A stretch of 12,434 nt of DNA from JACPDD01 sp040900105. GTDB lineage: Bacteria > Patescibacteriota > Microgenomatia > Levybacterales > UBA12049. The notes under the pieces were generated by a model. It did no database searches and was not told the origin of the DNA. It worked only from the letters and a program-made list of their open reading frames with translations. Every line of letters begins with the position of its first letter. Position 1 is the stretch's first letter. Made by a program: the position numbers and the translations under genes. Of this stretch, positions 1-7,488 are shown piece by piece. The stretch spans positions 1 to 12,434 of the forward strand of contig JBBDZP010000059.1 in the NCBI GenBank assembly GCA_040900105.1. Direction: 5' to 3'.

Positions 1-39
1 GATTTTATTTTTAATTTAAAATTTTGACTGAAGGGAATT

Positions 40-753
40 ATGGTAAGACGCAAATCCAGACTATCAAGACGCACAGAAAGGAAAACTAAGCAAAATTTTA
101 TTCTTAGCTTGCTTGGAATAATTATTGTCGTTTTTGTAGTTTTGAAATTGGGCATTCCCCTTCTTGTAAACTTTAGTCTCTTTATTTCCAATCAAAAAGA
201 CAATGCTACCGCCCAGGAAGCTAACGACCCTTCCTTTATAGCGCCTCCCATACTTAATCCTTTACCTGTTGCTACAAATAGCGCGCAAATCGCAGTATCG
301 GGAATAGGGAATCCTGACCAAACAGTTAGAATATACGTAAACGATGAGCTAGCAGATGAAGTTTCCACAAAGAAAGATGGGTCTTTTTCTCTTGTCCAAG
401 CCATTAAAAAAGGATCAAATAGCATAAAAGCTAAATCTGAAGCAAAAGGGAAAATGAGCGGCTTTTCAAATACGATTACTGTCAGCTATATTGATACAAA
501 ACCAACGCTAGAGCTCACTTCTCCGTCTGACGGTCAAACTTTCGGGAAAGACCAAAATATGGCTCCTGTCACCGGTAGAACCAGCGCCGGAGCCCGAATA
601 ACTGTAAATGGTTTCTGGGCAATTGTAGATGACAACCATAACTTTTCTTATAACTTCTCTCTTCAAAGCGGAGACAATCATATAAAAGTAGTCGCAACAG
701 ATGAGGCTGGGAATACAACGGAAAAAGAAGTGCGTGTCACCTATAATCCTTAA
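40..753 (+). CDS. Membrane-anchored protein with two Ig-like domains
   Basis: A 237-residue protein of unknown specific function, probably an envelope protein displayed outside the membrane. Seen: a very basic N-terminus (residues 1-18, rich in Arg and Lys), one strong hydrophobic segment (about 20-50), a short low-complexity linker with Pro (about 60-76), then two beta-rich repeats (about 77-151 and 156-235). The second repeat has the pattern VTGRTSAGARITVNG ... GDNHIKVVATDEAGN, typical of bacterial Ig-like or glucodextranase-B-like domains. The basic end before the membrane segment suggests an N-in, C-out topology. There is no catalytic motif, sortase signal or lipobox. The start ATG has an AAGGGA box at 31-36 just upstream; TAAAAT at 17-22 could be a -10, but any -35 lies outside the window. 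The 3' end overlaps the convergent glycan gene by 4 nt. A role in surface adhesion or binding cell-wall glycan is inference. Confidence 0.8.
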   Translation: MVRRKSRLSRRTERKTKQNFILSLLGIIIVVFVVLKLGIPLLVNFSLFISNQKDNATAQEANDPSFIAPPILNPLPVATNSAQIAVSGIGNPDQTVRIYVNDELADEVSTKKDGSFSLVQAIKKGSNSIKAKSEAKGKMSGFSNTITVSYIDTKPTLELTSPSDGQTFGKDQNMAPVTGRTSAGARITVNGFWAIVDDNHNFSYNFSLQSGDNHIKVVATDEAGNTTEKEVRVTYNP

Positions 754-1925
754 TCTTCAAAGAGACCAAGAAGAATCCACATCCAAAGCATAATAAAAGC
801 ATAGAAAAGGCTGTTTACAAATAAACTGCCTACAAACAGTGCCACCGAAGAGGAAATTATAACTGCCGAAAATATATTTCTTCGAGATTTTGCAAAAGAT
901 ATAATCTTTGACCATAGGTACAAATAAGCAATAAGCCCAACTGCGCCCGTAGTAGCAAGGACAAACAAGAAACTATTATCCGTGCCTGCAACAGAATGAT
1001 CTATATATTTTTTTGTTTTAGAAAAACCGTATCTTTCGCTTGCAAATTGATAAGCATTAAATCCGACTCCAAAAATAGGGTTTTTTCCAAAAATTGCAAG
1101 GGCGTTCCTAGCCTCCGGAATTCTAGCTCCCGAAGAAGTAATTCGCAAAAGATTTGTTCCTTCGCTTTTAAAGCCTACCGCAGACAGAATAACGATTGCA
1201 GGTACAAATAAAGCAACAAAGATCAAAAGAAGCTTCTTTTTTCTCTGTAGGATCATGAAAGTAAACAATCCAACAAAAAGCATTAAATATGCACTCCTTG
1301 AAAAAGTTAGAATGATTGCTACTGCCGCCGTTGTAGCAATAAATCCGTAAACTAAATTTTTACTCTTCATAAAAAGGCCTAAAACGAATAAAAAATACAA
1401 AACAAAAAATGCTCCCGCAAAATTAGGATCTAAGAAAGTTGAAAATAACCTGTAAAGATGCTCATCCCATCCCAGGTAATAAAGGTTCCTAAGATCGGGG
1501 TAAAGTAAATACTGGACAAATCCCAAAGACAAAATTGCTCCACCCATAGCAACCAAAAGATTAGGTATTTTCTTTTTAAGACCAGTTTCAAAATTTGCAA
1601 CTATAAAATATGCCCCCGCATATGTAACCCACCGTACTAAATATAAGAGAGATACGAGAAACTCGTTGGCTTTTAAATTAGGCATGTTTACCAGCAAAGA
1701 TATGGACTCAATGGATGAAAAAATTAGTATCGGGTTTGTGAGCTTTGATTTTTTAAATCTACTTCGGAGCAAAACTACAGAAGGGATGACAAACAAAAAT
1801 ACAGCTACATCTAGCGCTTTTATTGCTATCGTGTCTGAAAACTGAATTCTTGCAACCTCTCCTAAGGAAAACGTCAAAAGCAGAATTATAAGAAGGTACT
1901 TTTGGAGATCTAGTCTTTTTGCCAT
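750..1925 (-). CDS. O-antigen ligase/polymerase-like membrane protein (Wzy/WaaL family)
   Basis: A polytopic membrane protein of about 391 residues with roughly ten hydrophobic segments. Family features seen: a central segment ILTFSRSAYLMLFVGL followed by a larger external loop carrying NPIFGVGFNAYQFA and then DNSFLFVLATTGAVGL, which is the arrangement of the O-antigen ligase (Wzy_C, PF04932) family. Members polymerise lipid-linked glycan units or transfer glycan to an acceptor on the outer side of the membrane. Here the acceptor is unknown, and ligase and polymerase cannot be told apart from sequence. The frame is open to a TTG at 1934, but the ATG at 1925 is the more likely start; neither has a clear ribosome site. 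It overlaps the upstream GT2 by 16 nt, so translation is probably coupled. It is last in the glycan cluster and no terminator follows: its stop shares the TTAA at 750-753 with the convergent gene. Confidence 0.8.
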   Translation of the reverse strand: MAKRLDLQKYLLIILLLTFSLGEVARIQFSDTIAIKALDVAVFLFVIPSVVLLRSRFKKSKLTNPILIFSSIESISLLVNMPNLKANEFLVSLLYLVRWVTYAGAYFIVANFETGLKKKIPNLLVAMGGAILSLGFVQYLLYPDLRNLYYLGWDEHLYRLFSTFLDPNFAGAFFVLYFLFVLGLFMKSKNLVYGFIATTAAVAIILTFSRSAYLMLFVGLFTFMILQRKKKLLLIFVALFVPAIVILSAVGFKSEGTNLLRITSSGARIPEARNALAIFGKNPIFGVGFNAYQFASERYGFSKTKKYIDHSVAGTDNSFLFVLATTGAVGLIAYLYLWSKIISFAKSRRNIFSAVIISSSVALFVGSLFVNSLFYAFIMLWMWILLGLFED

Positions 1926-2656
1926 AAAAGCCAAAGCTTGCCACGGACAAGAAATGAATGGAAACTCATCATCACAGCAGATATAATTCCCGGTATGCCA
2001 TCAAGAAATCCCCTTTTAATAATATAGTTTTGAAAAAACTTGGCTTTTGTATATAAAAATATGGACAAAAAGTTTGCTCTGATTCCTTTTTCATACAATT
2101 CCCTGCTTCTTATGTCCGTATATAGGTTTACTTCTGTTAAGAATTGGGCAATTGTGGGATGTGGAAAATGCTGGAGTGAATTTTTTAATTTCCCGATTTT
2201 ACCCTTAATCTTCCACCTTTCATGCACCAGCCCCTCCCACCTACCGGCATCTCTTTTTGCAAGACGCAAGAGAAAAAAGCCTCCTGCTTCTCCATGCCTC
2301 AACTCCTTGCCCCACATTATATCTCTTCTTTTTATTGTAAATCCGCTGTAAGGATTCATGGGATCGGATATGACGGATTGGATTTCGTATCTAAGCGAGT
2401 CCGTAATTCTTTCGTCCGCGTCAACATGCAACACCCAATCGTTTTTTGCTCGCTCCAGTCCTATATTTCTCTGTTTTGAAAAATTTCCGTCCAAAGATTC
2501 TCTTACAACTTCGACTTTTTCTTTTTCCGCCAGTTCCCGTGTTAAATCCTTGGAATCATCGTCAATAACAATAATCTGATCACACCATTTAATACTTTCA
2601 AGACAATCCATTATATTTTTTTCTTCGTTGTGAGTTAAAACCACTGCTGTAATCAT
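1910..2656 (-). CDS. Family 2 glycosyltransferase, WaaE/KdtX-like
   Basis: A 248-residue cytoplasmic glycosyltransferase with a GT-A fold. The N-terminus MITAVVLTHNEEKNI, the nucleotide-sugar site IVIDDDSKD (29-37), the segment FSKQRNIGLERAKNDWVLHVDADERI with the metal-binding DAD at 79-81, and the later RWEGLVHERW (139-148) match the WaaE/KdtX-like branch of GT2 (PF00535), whose known members add sugars to LPS inner core or similar glycans. The sugar donor cannot be read from the sequence. The C-terminal part (about 165-248) is basic and amphipathic and could lie on the membrane. The start overlaps the previous gene's stop in an ATGA (2653-2656), a typical coupled junction. Since this lineage probably has no classical LPS, the product is more likely a cell-surface polysaccharide; that is inference. 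Confidence 0.88.
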   Translation of the reverse strand: MITAVVLTHNEEKNIMDCLESIKWCDQIIVIDDDSKDLTRELAEKEKVEVVRESLDGNFSKQRNIGLERAKNDWVLHVDADERITDSLRYEIQSVISDPMNPYSGFTIKRRDIMWGKELRHGEAGGFFLLRLAKRDAGRWEGLVHERWKIKGKIGKLKNSLQHFPHPTIAQFLTEVNLYTDIRSRELYEKGIRANFLSIFLYTKAKFFQNYIIKRGFLDGIPGIISAVMMSFHSFLVRGKLWLLWQKD

Positions 2657-3477
2657 AAATATTTAAACGCTAAAAATGCGTGAAATCCTACCACAGGATT
2701 CTTTACGAGAATATAGATACTTTGGACAAGAATAAAAAGTCTGTTTAATAACAAGAGTCTTTTGAAATGCTTCCTGCCAAATTGGAGCGCACTCTTTGTT
2801 TGATTATACGCCGCCACTGCCGAACCCCTTCCAACGCCCTTACTCAACGCGTGCTCTATGGAAACCTCAGGAAGAACGTAGGTTAAAAATCCTTTACTTT
2901 TCGCTCTTATGCAAAAGTCCACATCTTCATAGTACAAGAAAAACCGGGCATCAAAAAGACCAACCTTATCAAAAACTTCTTTCTTGATCAACATACAACA
3001 ACCAGAAACATAATCAACTGCCTTTGGGCTCTTGTTTATAACTTCTGTAACTTCCTCATGACTTGTTCTACCAAAAATTTTATTAATTTTTCCGCCAGTA
3101 TCGTAGACTGTACTATGATTTTTTTCATACTTTATCGCAGGAGATAAAATTCCAGCAGTTTTATTTTTTTTGAAAAATTTAGTAAGTTCTCTTAAAAAGT
3201 TATATTTGATAATTGTGTCATTATTCAAAAGTAGAATGTAATCCGCGCCTTTGGCTAAAGCATGCCTTATTCCCACGTTAACTCCTCCGGCAAATCCCAA
3301 ATTTTTCTTATTTCTTAAAATTTCAATTTTATCCTTAAAAACTTTAGAATCAAAGTTTTGATTATTGTCTACTATAATTAGTCTATCAAAATTCAGCTTT
3401 GCCTTTATAATACTTCTTACGCAATCCAATGTAACTTCCTGATCTCCAAAATGCAAAATTATTATAAAAATTTTCAT
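2653..3477 (-). CDS. Family 2 glycosyltransferase, rhamnosyltransferase-like
   Basis: A 274-residue GT-A enzyme. Seen in order: IIILHFGDQEVTLDCV at the N-terminus, IIVDNNQN (34-41), NLGFAGGVNVGI (59-70), the DxD-equivalent NND in LLLNNDTII (85-87), VSGCCMLIKKEVF (157-169) and FLYYEDVDFCIRAKSKGF (180-197), whose Glu-Asp pair is the usual place of the catalytic base, then IEHALSKGVG. This is the signature of RfbF/WbbL-type rhamnosyltransferases in GT2, but rhamnose is not proven as donor. The C-terminus has a hydrophobic stretch (about 244-274). The ATG at 3477 has no visible Shine-Dalgarno. A 104-nt gap with two palindromes separates it from the GT4 gene upstream, so it may open its own transcript with the two genes that follow. 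It is a clear paralogue of the GT2 at 4663-5532, sharing the FLYYEDVDFC core. Confidence 0.9.
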   Translation of the reverse strand: MKIFIIILHFGDQEVTLDCVRSIIKAKLNFDRLIIVDNNQNFDSKVFKDKIEILRNKKNLGFAGGVNVGIRHALAKGADYILLLNNDTIIKYNFLRELTKFFKKNKTAGILSPAIKYEKNHSTVYDTGGKINKIFGRTSHEEVTEVINKSPKAVDYVSGCCMLIKKEVFDKVGLFDARFFLYYEDVDFCIRAKSKGFLTYVLPEVSIEHALSKGVGRGSAVAAYNQTKSALQFGRKHFKRLLLLNRLFILVQSIYILVKNPVVGFHAFLAFKYL

Positions 3478-3496
3478 AGATTCGATTTAACTCACT

Positions 3497-3525
3497 ATGA
3501 CCCTGAGCAATGCCGAATGGGTCAT
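3497..3525. repeat. Intergenic imperfect palindrome, REP-like
   Basis: The arms ATGACCC (3497-3503) and GGGTCAT (3519-3525) are perfect inverted repeats around a 15-nt loop containing TGAGC and GCCGAA. No T-run follows on either strand, so it is not a standard terminator. Its look (GACCCTGAGC ... CGAA ... GGGTC) resembles short dispersed palindromes I recall from many environmental bacterial genomes. That comparison is from memory and unchecked. Confidence 0.5.
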
Positions 3526-3539
3526 CCTAAAAGTGTTTC

Positions 3540-3552
3540 ATGTAAATTACAT
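3540..3552. promoter_or_regulatory. 13-bp perfect palindrome in the gap between GT4 and GT2 genes
   Basis: ATGTAAATTACAT is a perfect inverted repeat (ATGTAA and TTACAT around one base), 63 nt upstream of the GT2 start at 3477. Its size and symmetry fit an operator for a dimeric regulator. I could not place a convincing -35/-10 pair around it, and AT-rich DNA yields such palindromes by chance. Confidence 0.25.
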
Positions 3553-3581
3553 AACTCTTTCCACTAAGCTGTATTTTATGT

Positions 3582-4679
3582 TTATTGTCCCTTGTTTATC
3601 AAACTCATTACATCATTTGCAAACTTATCCCATGAAAAATTATCCACTCTTTTTAGTCCTTTTTTAATCATTGACTTCCTTTTTTTTGAATTTTTAACAA
3701 CTTCCATCATTGCACCACCTATTTCTTTATAATTTTTAGGATTAACTAAAATTCCGCCGTCTCCAACAATTTCAGGTATTGAGCTTGCATTTGAGCCAAT
3801 TACAGGAATTCCCGATTTCATTGCTTCCGCAAGAGGCAAACCAAAACCCTCGTAAAAACTTGGCGACACAAAAGCAGTTGCTCCTCTATATAAAGACGGA
3901 AGCATCTTCTCGTTTACAAAACCTAAGAATTGTATATTCTTACTACCCGCATCTTTTAACACCTGCCTAATCTCACTATCAAACCACTTATCTCCTCCAA
4001 CTATATACAAATCGAAATCTATTTTAGAGCTTTTGATAAAGTACAAAAAGGCTTTTATAATCCCGGGAACATTTTTTGTTCTCTTTAATGATCCGACGAA
4101 AAGAAAATAGGGTTTTTTTGATTTATGTTTTTTACCAATATGTTTAAAATTTTTAGAAACACCCGGATGAGAAACGTGAATTTTCTTAACATTTGTCTTG
4201 TAGAGCTTTATTAGATCTTTTTTTGAATTCTCGGAGATAGTCAGTATAGCATCAGATACATTAGCGGTGTTTCTGCTTTCATTTTTTAATTTCGAGGCAA
4301 ATCCTGGGTACATATTTGGAAATTTCTCAAATGCTAAGTCATATACAAAACCTATTGTATAGGGCTTTTTCCTAAAAGGCATGTAGGAAGGCACCGTCTG
4401 GGAAAGAGCCAAGAAAACTTTTGGCGTTTCCTTTCTTATTTTCATTGGCAACCAGATTTTCATCCATCCCCTAACTGGAGTCACTATTATATTTTTCATA
4501 TTTGGGCCAAAACTTTTCATAAGGGACTTTTCAATCGGATAAAAACTATAAAGAGCGTACTTATTCTTTCTATCCAACTTTCCCAGTTTTTCAAGAAGAT
4601 TCTTGGCAACTGTATATACTCCTACTCTTAATCTTGTGTCTTTTATACCCAAACATCCAGCGTCAACTCCAATTAACAT
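3582..4679 (-). CDS. Family 4 glycosyltransferase (GT-B fold)
   Basis: A 365-residue retaining glycosyltransferase with two Rossmann-like halves. The C-terminal half carries the GT4 (PF00534) signature: FLFVGSLKRTKNV (192-204), a YIVGGD strand (225-230), and SFYEGFGLPLAEAMKSG with the E-x7-E pair Glu277/Glu285 that contacts the nucleotide sugar, then GSNASSIPEIVGDGGILVNP. The N-terminal acceptor half starts with LIGVDAGCLG and contains FVYDLAFEKFPNMYP (111-125). It should work in the cytoplasm on the lipid-linked glycan; donor and acceptor are unknown. The start is set by a strong AAGGAGG at 4690-4696, 10 nt before the ATG. An in-frame TTG at 4688 is only 1 nt from that site and is rejected. 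It overlaps the preceding GT2 by 17 nt. Confidence 0.9.
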   Translation of the reverse strand: MLIGVDAGCLGIKDTRLRVGVYTVAKNLLEKLGKLDRKNKYALYSFYPIEKSLMKSFGPNMKNIIVTPVRGWMKIWLPMKIRKETPKVFLALSQTVPSYMPFRKKPYTIGFVYDLAFEKFPNMYPGFASKLKNESRNTANVSDAILTISENSKKDLIKLYKTNVKKIHVSHPGVSKNFKHIGKKHKSKKPYFLFVGSLKRTKNVPGIIKAFLYFIKSSKIDFDLYIVGGDKWFDSEIRQVLKDAGSKNIQFLGFVNEKMLPSLYRGATAFVSPSFYEGFGLPLAEAMKSGIPVIGSNASSIPEIVGDGGILVNPKNYKEIGGAMMEVVKNSKKRKSMIKKGLKRVDNFSWDKFANDVMSLINKGQ

Positions 4680-5532
4680 TTTTTCCAAACCTCCTTAGCA
4701 AATAATCTTTTATCCCCAACAATTCATATTTTCTATGTTTTGCTTTGTATATAGTCTTTGGAAGTCTAACAATCTCCCTTACCCTAACTTTTAAAGGAGC
4801 AAACCTTTCAACAAATAGCATATGATTTCTAGCCATATAGTATTGCATGACCGAAGAGTTTTTGCCAACAGATGAAGATGCATTATGTGTAATCGTGATA
4901 TTTGGGTCTATAGCTAATTTAAAACCTGCCTTTTTTGCCCTAAAGCAAAAATCTACGTCTTCATAGTACAAAAAATAATCTTCCTTAAGCAGTCCTATTT
5001 TTTCGAATACTTCTTTTTTGATAAAAATGGCTGTTCCGGAAACATAATCCAAATCAATATTTGCATTATATTGCCCTACGTCAACGCTGCCGTATCCTGT
5101 CAATTTAGCCGAGTATCTCCTCTCATCAATCGTGCCCCCAGCAGACCACAGCTTACCTTTCTCATCATAAATTTTGGGACCAATGATCCCAACCGCATTA
5201 CTGTTAAGCAACAATTCCGTACCTTCTTGGAAGTTTTTTAGGAAGTTTTTTGGTAAGACAGTATCGGGATTCAGTAAAAAGATAACATCTGCGCCTTTTT
5301 TGAATGCGTATTTAATCCCAACATTATTTCCGGCAGAAAATCCAAGATTCTTTTTGTTTTTTATTAGCTTTACAAAGTTGTATTTCTTAATCTGCTGCAA
5401 TGTCTTGTCGGTAGACCTGTTATCTGCAATAATAACTTTGAATCTAGACTTAAACGGAAAAAGCGAGTCAAGAAGAACAGGAATAGTCTTTTCATTGTTA
5501 AAAGTCAGGATTACCGTGAAAACCTTAAGCAC
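4663..5532 (-). CDS. Family 2 glycosyltransferase, rhamnosyltransferase-like
   Basis: A 289-residue GT-A enzyme. Seen: VFTVILTFNNEKTI at the start, VIIADNRSTDKT (33-44), NLGFSAGNNVGIKYAF (62-77), LLNPDTVLP with the DxD-equivalent NPD at 88-90, YVSGTAIFIKKEVF (163-176), FLYYEDVDFCFRAKKAGF (187-204) with the Glu-Asp pair of the catalytic site, and ITHNASSSVG. It is the same RfbF/WbbL-like subfamily as the gene at 2653-3477, so the glycan probably contains two chemically related linkages (inference). Translation starts at GTG, supported by AGGAG at 5541-5545 with 8-nt spacing. This site lies inside the end of the flippase gene, which it overlaps by 8 nt. Confidence 0.9.
   Translation of the reverse strand: MLKVFTVILTFNNEKTIPVLLDSLFPFKSRFKVIIADNRSTDKTLQQIKKYNFVKLIKNKKNLGFSAGNNVGIKYAFKKGADVIFLLNPDTVLPKNFLKNFQEGTELLLNSNAVGIIGPKIYDEKGKLWSAGGTIDERRYSAKLTGYGSVDVGQYNANIDLDYVSGTAIFIKKEVFEKIGLLKEDYFLYYEDVDFCFRAKKAGFKLAIDPNITITHNASSSVGKNSSVMQYYMARNHMLFVERFAPLKVRVREIVRLPKTIYKAKHRKYELLGIKDYLLRRFGKNVNWS
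4690..4696 (-). promoter_or_regulatory. Strong Shine-Dalgarno site for the GT4 gene
   Basis: AAGGAGG on the minus strand, 10 nt upstream of the ATG at 4679. It is one of the few near-consensus ribosome sites in the window, and it decides the ATG over the TTG at 4688. Confidence 0.75.
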
Positions 5533-6775
5533 TTCCGTTTCTCCTGTAATTCTGCAGATATATTATTGAAAAAAGTATAGAAAAAAGAAACAACTCCGTA
5601 AGCACGGTAATATAGCTTGAAGCAACATAACCAAACTTGGGGACATATACAATATTAGCTACAAAGTTAAATATTAGTGCTGCTATAAGGCTTGCAGTTA
5701 CAGGAAGCATATTTCTTTTTATGAGAAATCTATAGTAGAGAATGTTATTTAAAAAAAGCAGAGGAACAGCAAATATAAGAATCCTAAATGCCGTTATGCT
5801 TCCTGAAAACCCCTCTCCGGCAAAAATGTTAATTATTAAGGGAGCAAATACATATGAGATTGGAACGATTAGAAAAGAAAGTACAGCGGCAATGAAGAAA
5901 GAATTTCTGAATAAATTATTGAACTTGCCTTTTTCATTTTCAGCCTTATATCTGGAAAGCAGAGGAAATACACTTGCCATATAAAATCCCCAAATTACAA
6001 TTATGTTTTCAAGAATTTTATAGGCGAGACTGTAGATCCCGACTTCACTCGCGTCGCGAACAACGGATAGGATTATCGTGTCTAGCTTAAAATAGACCAA
6101 TGAGAACAAAGAAGTAAAGCCAATTGGCAAGCTAAGCACAAATATTTTTCTTGCAAGATTTCTGTCAAGATTAAAGCTAAAATTAATATCTTTTCTAAGC
6201 AAGCCTATGGTAATCCCCAGTCCTACCAAATTACCAAGAAGAACAGTTGAAATTATGCTATAGAAACCTAACCCAAGAAAAATAAATAGTGCTATGAGAG
6301 AAACTGTAACTATTTTTGTTAAAACATCGACAAACGTTACCAAATCCAATCTAACTTTTGATTGAAAAATTGTTGTTCCGTATCCGGTTAACCCTGAAGC
6401 CCCCACTGCCAGCCCACCAATTAAAATTGCGGTTTTAAGCATCAGGGAATAAGGAAAAAATATCAAAAATACAAAGGCTAAGAAGGTTGATAACAAGACT
6501 AGAATAATTTTTAACCAAAAATAAGTGCCGTAAAGTTTCTGAAGTCCTTCGCTTTTACCCGCGAGCTCTCTAACCATGGTTAGCTGCATACCAAAATCTG
6601 CAATAACCGCAAAAAAAGCCATATATGCAAATACAAGAGTAAAATCTCCATAACCACTGGTGCCTAAATAGCGGGTTAAAAACCCAATAGTAACAATGCT
6701 TAAGGTAACGGAGAATACCTTTCCTAGAATCTGGACAGAAGTGTTGTATCCTATTTTAAGCAGTACTTTATCCAT
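5525..6775 (-). CDS. Polysaccharide flippase, Wzx/MATE-like
   Basis: A 416-residue protein that is almost entirely hydrophobic segments (about 12-14), the size and pattern of the polysaccharide transporter/MVF clan (PF01943/PF13440). Seen: the amphipathic N-terminus LLKIGYNTSVQILGKVF, then TIGFLTRYLGTSGYGDFTLVFAYMAFFAVIADFG, a classic flippase opening; a mid-protein YFKLDTIILSVVRDASEVGIYSLAYKILE motif typical of Wzx; and a final set of short helices. It should move the undecaprenyl-linked glycan from the cytoplasmic to the outer face for the ligase/polymerase-like protein at 750-1925. The ATG overlaps the hydrolase stop by 8 nt with only a weak GGGA upstream, so coupled translation is likely. 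Confidence 0.9.
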   Translation of the reverse strand: MDKVLLKIGYNTSVQILGKVFSVTLSIVTIGFLTRYLGTSGYGDFTLVFAYMAFFAVIADFGMQLTMVRELAGKSEGLQKLYGTYFWLKIILVLLSTFLAFVFLIFFPYSLMLKTAILIGGLAVGASGLTGYGTTIFQSKVRLDLVTFVDVLTKIVTVSLIALFIFLGLGFYSIISTVLLGNLVGLGITIGLLRKDINFSFNLDRNLARKIFVLSLPIGFTSLFSLVYFKLDTIILSVVRDASEVGIYSLAYKILENIIVIWGFYMASVFPLLSRYKAENEKGKFNNLFRNSFFIAAVLSFLIVPISYVFAPLIINIFAGEGFSGSITAFRILIFAVPLLFLNNILYYRFLIKRNMLPVTASLIAALIFNFVANIVYVPKFGYVASSYITVLTELFLFSILFSIIYLQNYRRNGSA

Positions 6776-7412
6776 TTATATTTTCCCAAAAAAGTTCCGG
6801 CCTGTATAGCGGCCAGTCATGCCCTACTTTTTTAAAAATTATAAGCCTTGAGTTTCTAATTAGCTTTGCCAGACGATACCCGTGCTCAAGGGGAACCAAG
6901 CGATCTTTTTCTGCCCAAAACATAATAGCGGGAATATTAATCTTTTCCATATTTTTTTGAAAATCCAGAGCTCTGACATATTTGAATAATCTAAAAAACT
7001 GGATTGGCCGGCGGACTATTCTGGGTATTGCTTTTAAATCTTCTTCAATTGGCTTCCAAGAGTATGTTCCGTGAGTAGCTATGAAATTTTTAACGAAATA
7101 GAGCTTAGTTCGGTCTTCATGGATTATAACCGGACTAAATAAAAAAAGTTTCTTAACACGTTGCGGATAGTAGTAAGAATAAAAAACAGCTAATGTTCCC
7201 CCTAAAGAATGGCCAGCAATATTTATTTTTCCACTACCCATCCCAGCTAGTTGTTTATTAATATTTTTAGCTGTTGCTTCTGGGCTTCTTACGTCTGTTA
7301 AAAATGAAGAATTAAATATATATATCTTCCAATTCTTAGGAGCGAGTGATCTAAATTTTTTATAGGAATCTTCATTTCTTCCCAAGCCTGTGAATAAGAC
7401 CATATTCTCCAT
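6768..7412 (-). CDS. Alpha/beta hydrolase fold protein
   Basis: A 214-residue small hydrolase, probably cytoplasmic since no signal peptide is visible. The nucleophile elbow is GHSLGG with Ser69, the acid is Asp170 in WAEKDRLVP, and the base is His198 in KKVGHDWPLY, so a complete Ser-Asp-His triad is present. A cap-like stretch lies at about 95-150. The fold covers esterases, lipases and thioesterases, so the substrate is open; heading a glycan cluster suggests glycan or lipid deacylation, but this is inference. The ATG at 7412 lies 1 nt after the 3' base of tRNA-Val, leaving no leader. A second in-frame ATG at 7403 (Met4) has GGAG 3 nt before it, formed by codons 1-2, and could be used instead. 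The gene overlaps the flippase by 8 nt. Confidence 0.85.
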   Translation of the reverse strand: MENMVLFTGLGRNEDSYKKFRSLAPKNWKIYIFNSSFLTDVRSPEATAKNINKQLAGMGSGKINIAGHSLGGTLAVFYSYYYPQRVKKLFLFSPVIIHEDRTKLYFVKNFIATHGTYSWKPIEEDLKAIPRIVRRPIQFFRLFKYVRALDFQKNMEKINIPAIMFWAEKDRLVPLEHGYRLAKLIRNSRLIIFKKVGHDWPLYRPELFWENING

Positions 7413-7413
7413 G

Positions 7414-7485
7414 TGGACCCGAGAGGATTTGAACCTCTGACATCTGCAATGTGAATGCAGCGCTCTACCGCTGAGCTACGAGTCC
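7414..7485 (-). tRNA. tRNA-Val (anticodon CAC)
   Basis: A 72-nt cloverleaf read by eye on the minus strand. The acceptor GGACTCG pairs with CGGGTCC (one G-T), the D-arm is GCTC/GAGC with a 7-nt loop, the anticodon stem is CTGCA/TGCAG with loop TTCACAT (anticodon CAC, reads GUG), the variable loop has 5 nt, and the T-arm is AGAGG-TTCAAAT-CCTCT. The discriminator is A, as usual for valine. CCA is not encoded. The 5' end overlaps the GIY-YIG gene, whose stop codon TAG is tRNA positions 8-10, and the 3' end is 1 nt from the hydrolase ATG. There is no intron and nothing suggests decay. Confidence 0.95.
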
Positions 7486-7488
7486 TTA
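7473..7488. repeat. 16-bp direct repeat, copy 1 (in the tRNA-Val 5' end)
   Basis: GAGCTACGAGTCCTTA (plus strand), covering tRNA positions 1-13 and 3 nt of leader. An identical copy lies at 7780-7795, 307 nt away. The two copies bracket the GIY-YIG gene. Confidence 0.85.

Noticed and set aside
2040..2579. Several open frames on the plus strand opposite the GT2 gene
   Set aside because: They mirror the clear glycosyltransferase frame on the other strand, have no recognisable domains and overlap each other.
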